Assembly: GCA_900073065.1 (NCBI GenBank)
Contig: FJOG01000031.1
Span: forward strand, 595,314-659,313
DNA length: 64,000 bases
Source: Phialocephala subalpina
Taxonomy: Eukaryota > Ascomycota > Leotiomycetes > Helotiales > Mollisiaceae
Direction of reading: 5' to 3'
The position numbers were made by a program, and so were the translations under genes. Shown here one piece after another: positions 43,857 through 55,383 of this stretch (the stretch's first letter is position 1; each line of letters opens with the position of its first letter). The notes beneath the pieces are model-generated. The model ran no database searches and was not told the DNA's origin. It saw nothing but the letters and a program-made list of their open reading frames with translations.

Positions 43857-46240
43857 ATTGTTACTTGCTTACGAAGTAATTACGTTATTTTTCCGGGAAT
43901 AGTGGCGAGCCATATGCACGACGCGGACAACGTGCAAAACGTGGATCATTTTGCGGCGGAGCCGAGGTTTGAGAGGGAGATGACAAGCGTAGTAGCACAA
44001 GTAGTAATGGATTATAGATTGTTATTACGACTCGAATGGACACGGGGATAGCTGGGAGTGCCTTCAACGTCAGAAGCTCCGTTTTCCATTGCAGATATGG
44101 CCACGCTCAACCATATATATTGACTTGCGGCAGTCCCTACTCTTCGCTCTTTTATACACATCATAGCGACCATTCTGCCCTTGGCCCTTGGGGTTGGCTG
44201 ACACTATCGTTTTAGGCTTTTCCTCGGAGTGATACTCATTCTAGTTCTTATTGTTTGATATAGCTGCCGGCTTTCCTCTGCGTTGAGAAGGGTATTAATC
44301 AGGTTTTAAGACTAATAGATGATATAGTTTACCCGTCAGATATAGTGAATTAGATACTCAACAATCAATGAATATTAGATGGTTGTTGATGAGGCTGAAA
44401 GCAATGCATTAGTGTCTATATGGGGCGGTGAACCTACGTAAATAATTTGTGAATGATGCTGACTTTTATATAGCAATTAATAAGGAGTAGACCACCAATG
44501 GCGCTCCATTTGTACATGCACCTAATGTTCTTGTTTTAAAACCAGCTGATTAATCCATTCCTATGGAATCCTAAAGTGAAGGCTCTACTGGATTATGTGC
44601 GAAAAGTAAGGTATTCGCAAAACGAAAGTCTATTGTGAAGCGCTTACTTCGATTTCGGTTGCTTTTATTGGTGTATTGTAGTTTGATATGATTAACTTGA
44701 CGTAATAATTAGGCCACCTATTGCTAATCTCACTTGTGATATCCTATCATAACGATCTTTACAAGGGGTCCTTTGTTGTATATATGTCAAGAAAAAGCTT
44801 CTCTAAAGGGAAAGATAGTGGTAGGGTAAGAGGAGCAAGGCCTTTTGCATATTTAGCGAGACGCCGCCTCGAATTTGTTTTCTATCGATTTTTGAGTTTT
44901 CAGTTTAGGCAAATGGGTTGCAAAATAAGTACCTCGTACCTTTGCGATGTGCAATAAAATGTAAGGTAAAGCGAGTAAAAATAATGCGTGAACTTAGACG
45001 ATTTATTATAGAGTTTGTCGATAGTATATTAATAGTCTCCGGCGATTATTATCGATGAAATCAAATTAAGTATTACTTTAAACCTTTATTAGGCTGTAAA
45101 AGGGCTAATTTGAGAACGTGTCTTAAAGGTAGCATTAATAAAGAACGTATTAGATCTCTATATCTTATCAGGAAAGACCTTGTAAACCTCCCGATAACCA
45201 GAGGCCCTTCCTGAGCCGGCAAGGCATGCGCCGCTCGTAAGATGGGCCAACGTGGGTATGACAGAGGCCCGAAGATAAAAAAAAAGTCCCATTAATTACT
45301 CTGCCTTGCGAAAGGAACAAGCAATATTCGAACATAGCAGGACAAAGTGACGTGCCATTTACTGGATTTCTAGTACTTCTTGAAGTTCTTTGCGAAAAGA
45401 CTACTAAGCTTCGTTATTTTAGCCTTGAAGTTGTCGTATTTTGCGCTCTATGCGTTTCTTGGGTTCAATAATTCTAATGGGGACACTAGTGCAAAACATT
45501 GGTACAGCAAGGTTAAAAGTCTCGTAGTTCTCATAGAAATAACCTTAGGTCGTCTGATTTTTTGGTTGAAATTCGAGAGGTTAACGAGGTTATTTACTTG
45601 CACAATAAATTTGTGGTTCGCGGAACTTGCCAAGTGGTGGGGTTCGAGGCCATGTGATTCGCTCAGCAAATCCGATACCCCAGCTTCAGGTTCTAATGCC
45701 TTTCAGGCTGCAAATGGACCAAGCTTTGGTCGGTGAGATATCCAGACAGCTTACAGGGTCCAACCAATTGTACTTGTCCTTTAAAACTATTACGAGAAGG
45801 ATCTTTTTGCCGTTTAAGAATTTCGAAGGAAACTTGGGAAAGTGCCGCTTGAGCTACAGAATTTCCGCTTTTAGAGCTACGAGTAATTACGCTAAGGGGA
45901 AAGTTGCCGTTCTTAGAAACGACTCTATTAATGCTCTTTCTTTTCCCAAACTAACTTCATTTTGCCCCGGTTTTTTAATAATTATTGGATTCCGCACGTT
46001 AAATATGGAGATATGCGAGGTTAAATAATTTGCGAAGACTTCTCAATTGAAGGTTTTAATGGCTAATTTTCTGGTCGATACTTGCGGGTCAAAAGTATGG
46101 GGACGACATAGCATTTGCTAATAATTTACCATATTTAGAATAGTAACTCACGATATTTGGTATATAAGGGACCGCAAAGCCCAGAAGATATAGTATAATT
46201 CACTTCAAATCTACTCTTTAATACCGCCTTATAATCAACG
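43857..46240. other. decayed AT-leaning stretch, no gene recognised
   Basis: Short frames occur on both strands (for example 44721-44957 and 45380-45736, plus) with compositions typical of mutated repeats, but I recognise no family. TTTGCGATGTGCAATAAAA at 44941-44959 recurs exactly at 62377-62395, which supports a dispersed repeat origin for at least part of it. Confidence 0.4.
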
Positions 46241-47412
46241 AACTCTAATACTTCGCGATGTCCTTTAAGTAAGATGTCTAAGTCTCTATCGCCGTGGTTA
46301 GTATCGGCCGTATGGGCAAACGCTATGTACGAACCCTCCTCAACCGCATATTTCGCGCTCGCGTTGTCGCTATGTGCAGTAGCGAGCCCACCGAACTCCA
46401 ATGGGCACGGAACGAATATAAAGACTAGGGCATCCAAGTCTACGATACTTACGATAAGATGATCTAGCATCCCGGCCTATAAGCCGTCTGGGTTAGTACT
46501 AGTATAGATGTGCATACTTCGCAGACTATTATTGCAATAGAGCGAGGCTTAAATGTGCTCTGTGAGAAGCCTTTGAGTACAAATATCGAGGAGGTACATA
46601 ACTAGCTTTTTCTTTCTTTATTTACGAGATATAAGACTTGAAGCTTATCTTGCATCAAGTATATATAGGCTAAGCACATTATCGAAATTGCGAACAAAAA
46701 CTTATACTTGAAAGTCATAGTTAGCTTCTCCCGACGCTTCGATGCTAGTTATCGCAATGCGAAGGCCAAGATTACGAGCGATGCTATTGGCGAACTTTTT
46801 ATTATCCGCTTTTAGACTTGCGATTTGATCGATAATACCGGATTCTTCGTGCGGTATACTGCGAAGAATAGTGGCATATTTGTCGATTGCTATATCCACG
46901 ATATCGATTTATCCCTCTATTACTTGGGCGACGTTAAGTCAAAGGCTATTTAGGCTGTCGGTACTATTGCACATTATCCAGAGTTAAAAGACTTAGACGA
47001 TGTTAATAATGGCGTTAGTATCGTCGAATACTATGGAGGGAAAATTACATACTTCTATTGCTCGCGCACTTAAGCCTATAGGTATGATGTTTGCACTGAA
47101 GTCGTCGGTACAAAAGGCAAGGTTATGGTCAATCTTGTTCCTAGATTGAATAACGTTATTATAGTTTAGACTTCGGGCATTAATCACGAAGTTTAGCCCG
47201 AGTATTAAGAGCGTTTCGAGAACGCATTCGCCATTAAAGCCAATGAATTCATTGATTCTATTGTAGATAACACTCTTGTGCCTTTGAAGTTGGAGTTGGG
47301 ACTAATAAGCTTGAAGATTGGTTGGGCTTTGCAAGAAGCACTGTTGACCGGCGAGAGAATTCGGTTTGATGAGCAAAGCAATCAGCTGGACGGCAAGAGG
47401 GCGAGGCTTTAG
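46241..47412 (+). pseudogene. inositol 2-dehydrogenase-like (Gfo/Idh/MocA) oxidoreductase, RIP-type decay
   Basis: Reading the plus strand: SIGRMGKRYVRTLLNR (nucleotide fold), STSIDVHTSQTIIAIERGLN, VLCEKPLSTNIEEV with the EKP motif, a probable intron from about 46588 to 46670, then SFSRRFDASYRNAKAKI, GIFVDCYIHDIDLSLYYLG with the catalytic-region His, YYGGKITYFYCSRT, TKGKVMVNLVPRLNNVI, and the C-terminus LKIGWALQEALLTGERIRFD to TAG 47412. At least six internal TAG/TAA codons occur and no TGA. The family oxidises myo-inositol or related sugars with NAD. It would fit sugar catabolism beside the lyases, but this copy is dead. Confidence 0.82.
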
Positions 47413-47645
47413 AGCATCGAAATAGGACTTTATATTACGAGTTTAAACAGTCAGTTGATCTAAAGTAATAAATGTTTGTATTCGTCTTAATTGTTGCCCT
47501 GTAAGGCACTTGTCAGCCTCATGCAGTCAAAGTCCACACGTGCCCTTTTAAAACCTGCGATCTAGTCTTCAATTTTCATCTTCCATCATCGCTATCTATG
47601 CAAGCGTATCTATTCTACTGCCAACTTTTGCTATGCTTTTATGCA
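47413..47645. other. no gene seen
   Basis: Spacer after the inositol-dehydrogenase relic. Confidence 0.4.
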
Positions 47646-47978
47646 TCAAAAGTGCGTCTCGGCTTCACTGTCGAGAAGAGCTTTCATGCGATAAGGCTTC
47701 ATGTCCGGCCGTGAAGTGAAATCCGTATGGGCGATGACCAGCTTCATACCTAGTCTTGAGTCGTCAGGGCTTATGATTTCGTTCCATTCCTCAAACCAAA
47801 CTTGAATGGTACTCGGGAGAACCAGCAGAACTGCAACACTATAATGGACCCTAAATCGGCGTGAAACTCGGGCCTCGACACAGACGCACTGAATACCAAA
47901 ATGGGTTGTTACTCGGACATTTGGCACCAACCTGTTGGGGAGATTCTCGAGTCCTTCACAAGAGGTGTGCACCATCAT
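47646..47978 (-). pseudogene. SNF2/DEAD-like ATPase fragment (tentative)
   Basis: One frame reads VAVLLVLPSTIQVWFEEWNE followed by RLGMKLVIAHTDF, which resembles the motif Ia region of SNF2-type helicases (LVV.P..l...W..E). No Walker A or DExH box is present. The assignment rests on one block only. Confidence 0.3.
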
Positions 47979-48019
47979 GAGGCTCCGACCTCCGCGACTT
48001 CGCCACAGCAGACCAATTA

Positions 48020-48310
48020 GGACTAGAGGTGGGAAGAGTTAGTCATTCGTTGCTCGCATATTGTGTGCTCGGCGGGGTCGCCATCGTCATTACGCCATTG
48101 GTCTCGTTGAAGGATGATTTGCGTCGTTGTGAGGAGTTGAAGATCGATGCCATCAGCCGTGGTGGGGTTCTCAAGCAGCCTTGCCTGGAGAGGTTCTGCC
48201 TATCGCAGGAAGTGGGAGTCGTTTCGCCAATTGCGCTCCAAAGCACTGTCCTACGAGGTGCTTTCCGGGACGGTCTTCGAATCCATCGCAAACGTGTTTT
48301 GGGCTGAGAT
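48020..48310 (+). pseudogene. RecQ-like helicase fragment
   Basis: The frame reads VGRVSHSLLAYC, a degraded Walker A (expected GxGKS), then GGVAIVITPLVSLKDDLRRC and EELKIDAIS. This is the motif I-Ia block of the RecQ-like helicases found in many fungal genomes, including telomere-linked types. No later motifs are seen. A truncated relic. Confidence 0.6.
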
Positions 48311-49161
48311 AACGACCTCCACTGTGGAATCTGATTGCGACTTTCTGCTGAGTTGCTGGAAAGAGGTTTCAGGCACTTGAACCTTGACAATTTGATAATT
48401 GATTGAGATGCTGTACGTGGGAACTGCCCTCGGCACTTCACAATGAGCACCTGACGACGCGTCGCAACAGACAAAGGTCGTTCGCAGACCACTGGACACT
48501 GGCAGAGGAAAGAAAGGGCAATGAAAGGGCGCTGGATCCCACTGGGGCGCCTATTCCAATTGATCGCAATGCGGGACTTCCCAGAGAGCGATCGTCATGA
48601 GGTGGGATAAAAGATGTTATGTCGCGATGGAGAAACTTTCATTTGTGGGATGAGGGGGCAGGAACGGCGACCCTGAATTCGGATTTCCAATCAGCCGAGA
48701 AATTCCATCAAAAGTTTCTCCTGTTTTGTTCCAGATTTTTAACCAATCCGACTCCTGGATAAACGCCATCTCCCTCCTTTGAGCTCAAGGTTCCAGCCGT
48801 TGTACGAAAGTACCTGGTAGGATCTGACGAGTCTGGGGAAGTCGGGGAATCTGGAGAAGCCACGCGGCCACAGCGCCATCTTTAAAATCAACCTCAATCC
48901 CGCCAAGCAGCTTCTCCCATTGCTGCTAAGTCTTTCACAAGCTGAACATTGTGCCTTCAAGTAGAGGTCACGAGATGTTCGTCTCAAATTACACCGAAGG
49001 TTTGAGTGACTTTCAGAGCTGGATCAAACGAGAATATTGGACGACTTTCTCCCTCTTCCGCCTCCAGTTTTCGTCTCCTCCAGACTATGCGCTGCTCCCG
49101 CTGGCTTCCTGCCCTTTATCCTTACATTAAATTGAACCCAAGTCAACATGTAGCAGTCTTG
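48311..49161. other. no gene seen
   Basis: Short frames on both strands without recognisable motifs, downstream of the intact lyase gene. Confidence 0.4.
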
Positions 49162-50518
49162 TTACAAAGAAGAAGTCCTTCTAAATCTCAGAGTACCCCA
49201 CTCAGCATTATCATTATCCGCATTGACCGGATTTATCGTCTCGGGTCCCTCGCTCAAGACATCTTTCGTGTATGGCATCTCCACCCCCTTTACTCCACTG
49301 TAATAACCATACACGATTTCCCTGACCGGCCGTATCTGTGTTCTGTCAAGACTACTCACATATGTCCAGCCCTCATCCTCACACCCGCAGCACACCCAGG
49401 TGGTGTTGTATGGGAGAGTGTTGTTCGTAGCTTGGTACTCGCTCGTGTATTCGTACCCCACACGGAGTCGTTCTCCTAATAGCTCGTAAATGCTGGGATC
49501 TCCCTGGGATAGCGCTACTTGCGAGATCTCCGCCATGTTGCCGAGTGATAGCTGGGTGTGGCCTTGATCACGGCCGGATTCTACGTATTGGCCTTTGCAA
49601 GAATTCAGTAATGCGGAGATAAGGTTTCGAGGGGGTGTGGCTCACCTGTATTTTCGATCATGAAGCCAAGATTTCCGCAGGCTGCGCCACATGAGGGATT
49701 GCTGTAAAGACAAAGTCCTTCTTGGTACATGGTACTATTTGAGAGGAAGGCGCCATATGCAACGATGGCCTTTTCACCCGTCGTACCCCAGCCGCCGGAC
49801 CTGTATTCAGAAGTCTCAGCCCTAAACCTCCCGAAAACGGAGATTTAGAAGACAACTACGTACCAAGGATACTCATTAATCCCCTGAATACCCGCAGCCG
49901 GGTAAAAAATATCCGCAATCATCCCCTCAAACCTCGTAATATTCCCCACCGCCCAACCATTCCACTCCCACCTCAAAATCTCCGTCGCATTCACAAGATT
50001 CACACCACATAGACTGGCTCCCAACTGGATATCACTCCCATTGACAAATTTGAGCGTCTCACTCCACGCATCGAGTATATTCCTCGATGCGACTGCGTAC
50101 GCTTCGTTCTGGGTAATGATGTATTGCAATGCCAGATTAATTGCTGCTCTCCCATCTTGAATTATCTGATTGAGGCCATAGACTGCCCCGCTGTGGTCGC
50201 GCTCAAACCAGGTGAGCGGCCCTTCCATCTGGTATGTTAGAAGGGAGTGGGAATCTTCGGCAAATAGTTGGTAAGTAGAATACCATGGGTCGAGTTTGGA
50301 GGCGACATTTGTACGCATTCGAAGGAGGTCTTCATGTGTGTGCAGAACCCTGGACAGAAAGGATGAGTGAGAGTTTATGGAAGCTTGGAGGAAACTCACC
50401 CAGGATGGGCAAAGGTTTGTTGTCGAGCGCTGTACTTTCTAAGCCGGCATGAAGGCGAAGCATTTCCCAGTGTGGTTAGGACGAGCAAGAAGGCCGAAAG
50501 TATGGCGGTTGAATGCAT
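49162..50518 (-). CDS. secreted alginate-lyase-like (PF05426) polysaccharide lyase (four exons, 396 aa)
   Basis: Exons on the minus strand are 50518-50400, 50349-49864, 49800-49646 and 49592-49162; introns of 50, 63 and 53 bp have GTGAGT, GTACGT and GTGAGC donors and the total is in frame. ATG 50518 starts a signal peptide (AILSAFLLVLTTLGNASP). The lyase domain begins at AHPGVLHTHEDLLRM (about residue 37), continues with EILRWEWNGWAVGNI, EYPWSGGWGTTGEKAIVAYG and the conserved ESGRDQGHTQLSLGNMAEIS (about residue 256). Several N-x-S/T sites and paired cysteines fit an extracellular protein. It should cleave a uronate-containing polymer by beta-elimination; whether alginate, glucuronan or another substrate is unknown. 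The next gene upstream is a GH106-type rhamnosidase on the same strand. Intact. Confidence 0.85.
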
Positions 50519-51284
50519 TGCTTGCAAAAGAAAAATTGACAGCAATTGGAGAGACAAGTGGTGAATTAAGTAGGTATGACGAGGAAAGGGCCGATCAAGG
50601 TACGATGAGAATATGCACTCCGGGTTCAGGATGAAATGAGGTGTTAAGCCAAAAGGGAGGCCATGGCTCATCTCACAGAAAGCATTTATATTACGCTGAG
50701 AGAACAGAAACGACACACAAGCTATACTCGGAACAAGGCCGGTTACTTCCCCCGTATGTTTCTCGATGAACAGATTCCTTCAAGCCAGGAGATGGTCAAG
50801 TGACTAAGTTTCAACTGAAGCTATTTTCTTTCCACGACCCTTGTATTTGTGGGAGTAAGTACGGGGTAGGCGCCGGACCAGGGGGACTGAAACCGCCACC
50901 GCTGCTCCAAACCCGGTACTTGATAACGAAATCCGATGAATCCTCTTGATAAACCGAGAGTGGCGTACTAATGTTGTCAGGTGGGGTGCAGACTTGTACC
51001 CTGACCAAACTCGTGCATATACTCGGATTACAATAGCCCGAAATAGAGAAACCGGTTCTTGTCAAAATATTTCCCTCGGAGTTGGGAGAATACCGTGCAA
51101 CTCACTCGAGACTTGCTCAGGGTTATTACTTTCACGTGGCAAAGACAGATTAGGTGGCTTAAGGGTGGCGAATTGACAAGAGTAATAGTGATTATATGAA
51201 CCGAAGCTTGATTAAAGCGTAGAAAAATTATCTTGTCAAAAGCTTGAAAGCCAACAAAATTTTCAAGCCGCTCAAGGTCAACAT
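50519..51284. other. promoter region of the lyase gene; no gene seen
   Basis: Separates the lyase start from the end of the GH106 gene. No distinct regulatory motif was identified. Confidence 0.4.
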
Positions 51285-54200
51285 TCACAAGCCATCAAGC
51301 TTCTCCAAAACCCCCGCAGTTATCCTCACAGGCCCCAACAAGCCACTCGCCAGCAGTGGAGCAGAGCTATTATAATGATGCCAAGCCCCAAAAGTAACCC
51401 TCTCACCAGTCTTAACAGGAAGGTTCTCAATCCACCACTGCGGCCACTCCTCCACAGCGTAGTTCTGCGTATTCGTATTGAACACATCTTCAACTGGCAG
51501 ATATTCATCACCAATCAATCTATTAACCCAGAGATTCGTGACTTCGACTACGAGGAGATTGGCGCCGGTGTGTGCGGAGCGAGTGATATCAATTTCGTAG
51601 GGAGGAAGCCAAGAGATGCCTAGGTTTTGGCCGTTGAGGTAGACGGTGGCTATGTTCTCTACGCGGCCGAGCGTGAGGAGTAGGGCTGAGGAGAGGGACT
51701 TGAGATTGAAGGTCGTGGAATAAGTTGCTGTACCGGAGAAATGAGCAACATCGAAGTTCGGGTGCATATGCAAGGACTCGAGTTTCTCAAGTTCGATACT
51801 CAGCGTCTGTGTATTCTTAGGCATGAACTGCGGCGGAAAGGTCACCGTCCAAGGATTGCTGAGAGTAGTGGATGTGACCGAAGAGACTTTGATTGTAGTG
51901 CTGGTATTGGAAGATGAGGTGATTGTGTAACTGCCATTTTGTCGGATGAGAAGCTCTGAGGTTGGAGTCAAGGAGGCGGCCTTTGGAAGGTAAGGGTCCG
52001 GCACGCCAGCTGTATACAGCGCTTGAATCTCCGATTGGGAAAGAGCGGTAGTGTTGACATTAATGCCGGCAATATCTCCAGAGAAACGATGCATCATAAC
52101 ATTGACGTTATCCTCTGCATCAAGTCCAGGATGAACGACAGAAGATGACTTTGTTCCCATGTACACTAAATTTCCATTCGCATAGATGGTTGGTAAGTTG
52201 TTGGTATACACAATTGCGATATGCGTCCAGGCACCAGTCCAGGGACCAGGTAGAGAGGCGATGATCGAGGGTGTCGAGGTGGAAGCTTCGACAAGTTCAA
52301 GTCCGTTGAGAGCAAAGTACAGGCCGGCAGCAGAATGTCTTGTGCCGTAAGCTGATGACACCGGTGGGTAGAAAATATAACCGGTTTGGCCGAATTCAGC
52401 AACTTCTGGCTTCGCCCAGACAGACAAGGTCCAAGTGCCTGAGACATTTGCCCACGGTGTGTTGGTGAAAGGTGCGTATGGTATGGTTGTGTAAAGAGGT
52501 TCTTCATTCAGAGAAATTGAGGTGATTTGCAAGCTGCTTGCCTCTGACTTTGATAGCCAAATGAAAACGGACTGGTAGGGGTCGAACGAGATGCTTACTT
52601 CAGTCCTCCCCGAAGAGCTTGACCAAATAGCTGGTGTGATTTCCCCTGTCGCAGGATCCCAAATCTGAGGAGTTCTAGATATGGCTCGAAGGCTTATGAC
52701 TGCATCGAGAGGTCTTCGAAGCTGATTCGTTACGAAGTAAACATCTTCACCGTCGAGAAGGTTATGCCCAAAATAGATTGCCGCATCGTTCGAAGGCGAA
52801 GTGAAGGTGAGATCAGGCGTAAGTCCGATGGAGTTGAGTACCGATGCTGCAGTCTCTCCCACAAATACGTTGCCGTTTCCAGCCATCCCCCAAAGCTCAG
52901 TCGCAAGAGCAACGATTTCCGTATCCCTGTCATTCAGACCCAGGCCTCTTGAGGGCACAGTGGGTTGTAGCAGGATTGGAACACCTGATTTAGCCAAGTA
53001 GATGATCCGTTGAAGAAGTTGGACTGATGCCGCAGGCATGGAGGGGAAAGTCAGAAGGGAAACACCCGTTCCTGAAGGCCAAACAGCTTTTCCATTGACA
53101 GGTAACAGATCAAAAAGGTCCGCACGGCTGAAAACATCCTGTTGGTATGAGAGAGGCACCGAGTATGGAGAGTCATAGGTAATGGGTGCACCGTTACTCA
53201 TCTCTTCTCCCCAGAACGAAAGGGTATCCGGTAGTCTCGTGCCACTCTGAAGAATGAACGACGCTCTTGTAATCTCAGTCATCCAAGCGATACTCTGCTC
53301 CGTCCACGTAGCATGACGATCAAAGTGGGCACCAAATCCTCCGAACATCATGCCTGGCCAAGCAGCTTCTACAGGTTGTAGACAGTAATCGTGCATGTAG
53401 AATCTGTTGGTCCCGAGGCTCATTTCTCGATCTCCCTGGGCCTTGAGCTGGTAGGGGTGCTCGGTATGAGCAGAACTGACGGGTTGTCCGGTGAAAGACT
53501 CTTCAAAATTGACGCCTCTGATAGCGAGTTTCGAAAACCCGGCATCTTCTCTAGAAGTCCCTATCTCCGTATAGCCGTCTGATCCGTAGGTATTGTGGGT
53601 CCAAAATTCGCCGTAAGCGTAAGTGACCTGAGATGCAACCTCCATACCGTCGAATGGACCGTCACCATAAGGTTCGGAGAGAAGCGCGATGCCATGTTCA
53701 CCGAGCCTTTGTGCATAGTAACCATATGACTTTGTTGCTGTGAGATGAGCATGAGTTAGGCGGAAGTCGAAAAGGAACTTTTCCGTCGCTTCAGCTGACT
53801 CGAGGATTCGTCCGGTAGCAGACAGCAGCCATGGGAGAATTGAGTATCCACGACAGGATTCAAAATCTTCTGCAAGATTGCCACCCCAGTTTTGCATTCC
53901 TTGGATATTAGTATCAGTCGTATGGTTATATAGGTATAGGGCATACCAAGCTCGTAGCTATCTATCTCCATCCCGAAAAAGGTTTCTGGAATGAATGGTT
54001 TCACGGCCTGGATGATCCTGTTCAAGTGGGTGTCGAATTGGGCATCGATGGCATTAGTGCTGAAAAGATCGGCCGATAAAGCTGCAACTGTATTAGTCCT
54101 CTTTATAAATCGAACACTGCTTGAGACCTACCGGCATGGCCATCTGGAGTAGCAGGCATATACTGCCCCGTCACTGTGTAACCGATTCTCACCGCCGTGT

Positions 54201-55383
54201 AAGTGCCATTTGTCGGCGTCCAATGAAGGTATCCATTGGAATCCAAATATTTCGAAACATCAATCACTGAATTAGGATCAATTATTGAAGTGCTAGGCAC
54301 GGCAGTAATTACAGCTGGGTTGGAAACGTCACCTCCAGGAGCGGCATGTGACTTCGTTGCCCAATCTGTTAGGCGAGCTCCACCAGTCAACTCGACGCCG
54401 GTAACCCATGAAGGCCCGTTGGGTTGTAGACGGTAGTATTTAGCAGTGATCGGATTGAAAACTCCTGTCGCAGGAGCATCCATGGCACGCAGAGCAGGTC
54501 CAGAGAAAGTCACAATATTGGTCCAGGTTAGAGAATCATTCGACGCTTTCAGAGTCCATGATGGTGGATAATCTCGGGCACCGTCAAAAGTGTTCTGGGG
54601 AGTTTCGGGAATTCGATAGACAGCTATTGATTGAGCAGTCCAGAGGCCCATCATCTCGAAGGTCAAATAGTCTGAAGAAGTGCTCAGGCGTAGCGGTTGT
54701 TCCAAATTGATCGTACTAGTGATGTTTGTCGTTTGAAGGATCTCGTCAAGAGTCACTTTCGCGACTGCATCTCTCCATGGAACGCCCTCTCCATGGGCAG
54801 CGGGATATGCCAAAACATATAAATCCTCATAAACCCCCATCTTGTGAAATGGATGTGCAAGAGTGGTGTTTATCGAATTGGCGGCAATTGGCGTTTCCGT
54901 CCACGTCAATTCTTTCATGGTCATGTTCACAGGCAGATTCTCGGATCCCACGCCCGAATATCCAGGTGAGTTGTGCATGGCAAAGTCCATCCCTTTCGCC
55001 TTCAGGCCTTGGAGAGTGTAGACCAGTAGATCGAGCCATTCGTCGCTGTTGAATTCAACTGGGCCTTTCGGGATGCCAGCATTGACATCGTACATCAAGA
55101 CACCTCCGTAACCAGAATTGTAAAGAGCTTCAATGTCTCTGTCAATACCATCTTTGTTTATATTGCCATTGACCCAGTGCCAGAACTTGGAAATCCAATT
55201 ATTCTTTGGTCATTAGAGGGTTCATTGAGCGCTCACCACATGGGGTCTGAATTTGACAGCTGGGTTGCCAGCGAATTGGGATGGTATGGATTGATCAAAT
55301 CCAGAGTCTCGTGGATCAACAGGAGCAGCAACAATGTAAGACACAGCCACTATCGCGAGGAGAGGCAGGAAGTGAAGCATCAT
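51285..55383 (-). CDS. secreted GH106-type alpha-L-rhamnosidase with discoidin-like and LamG-like modules (four exons, 1318 aa)
   Basis: Exons on the minus strand are 55383-55237, 55185-54132, 54087-53947 and 53899-51285; introns of 51, 44 and 47 bp keep frame. A signal peptide (MMLHFLPLLAIVAVSYIVAA) is followed by FWHWVNGNINKDGIDRDI, the start of the GH106 catalytic region, with YGGVLMYDVN, GMDFAMHNSPGYSG and, after an insert, FFGMEIDSYELG and MQNWGGNLAEDF. The insert at about 225-310 (WTLKASNDSLTWTNIVTFSG and YYRLQPNG) resembles an F5/8 (discoidin) module. At about 930-1090 a LamG/concanavalin-like module occurs (TLSVWAKPEVAEF, GAWTHIAIVYTNN). The C-terminal jelly roll has NIATVYLNGQNLG. 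GH106 enzymes release L-rhamnose from plant or algal polysaccharides. Intact; the extra modules suggest binding to a complex substrate. Confidence 0.85.

Noticed and set aside
46135..46470. Open 111-codon minus-strand frame
   Set aside because: It is antisense to the NAD-binding part of the inositol-dehydrogenase relic, whose plus-strand motifs are clear.
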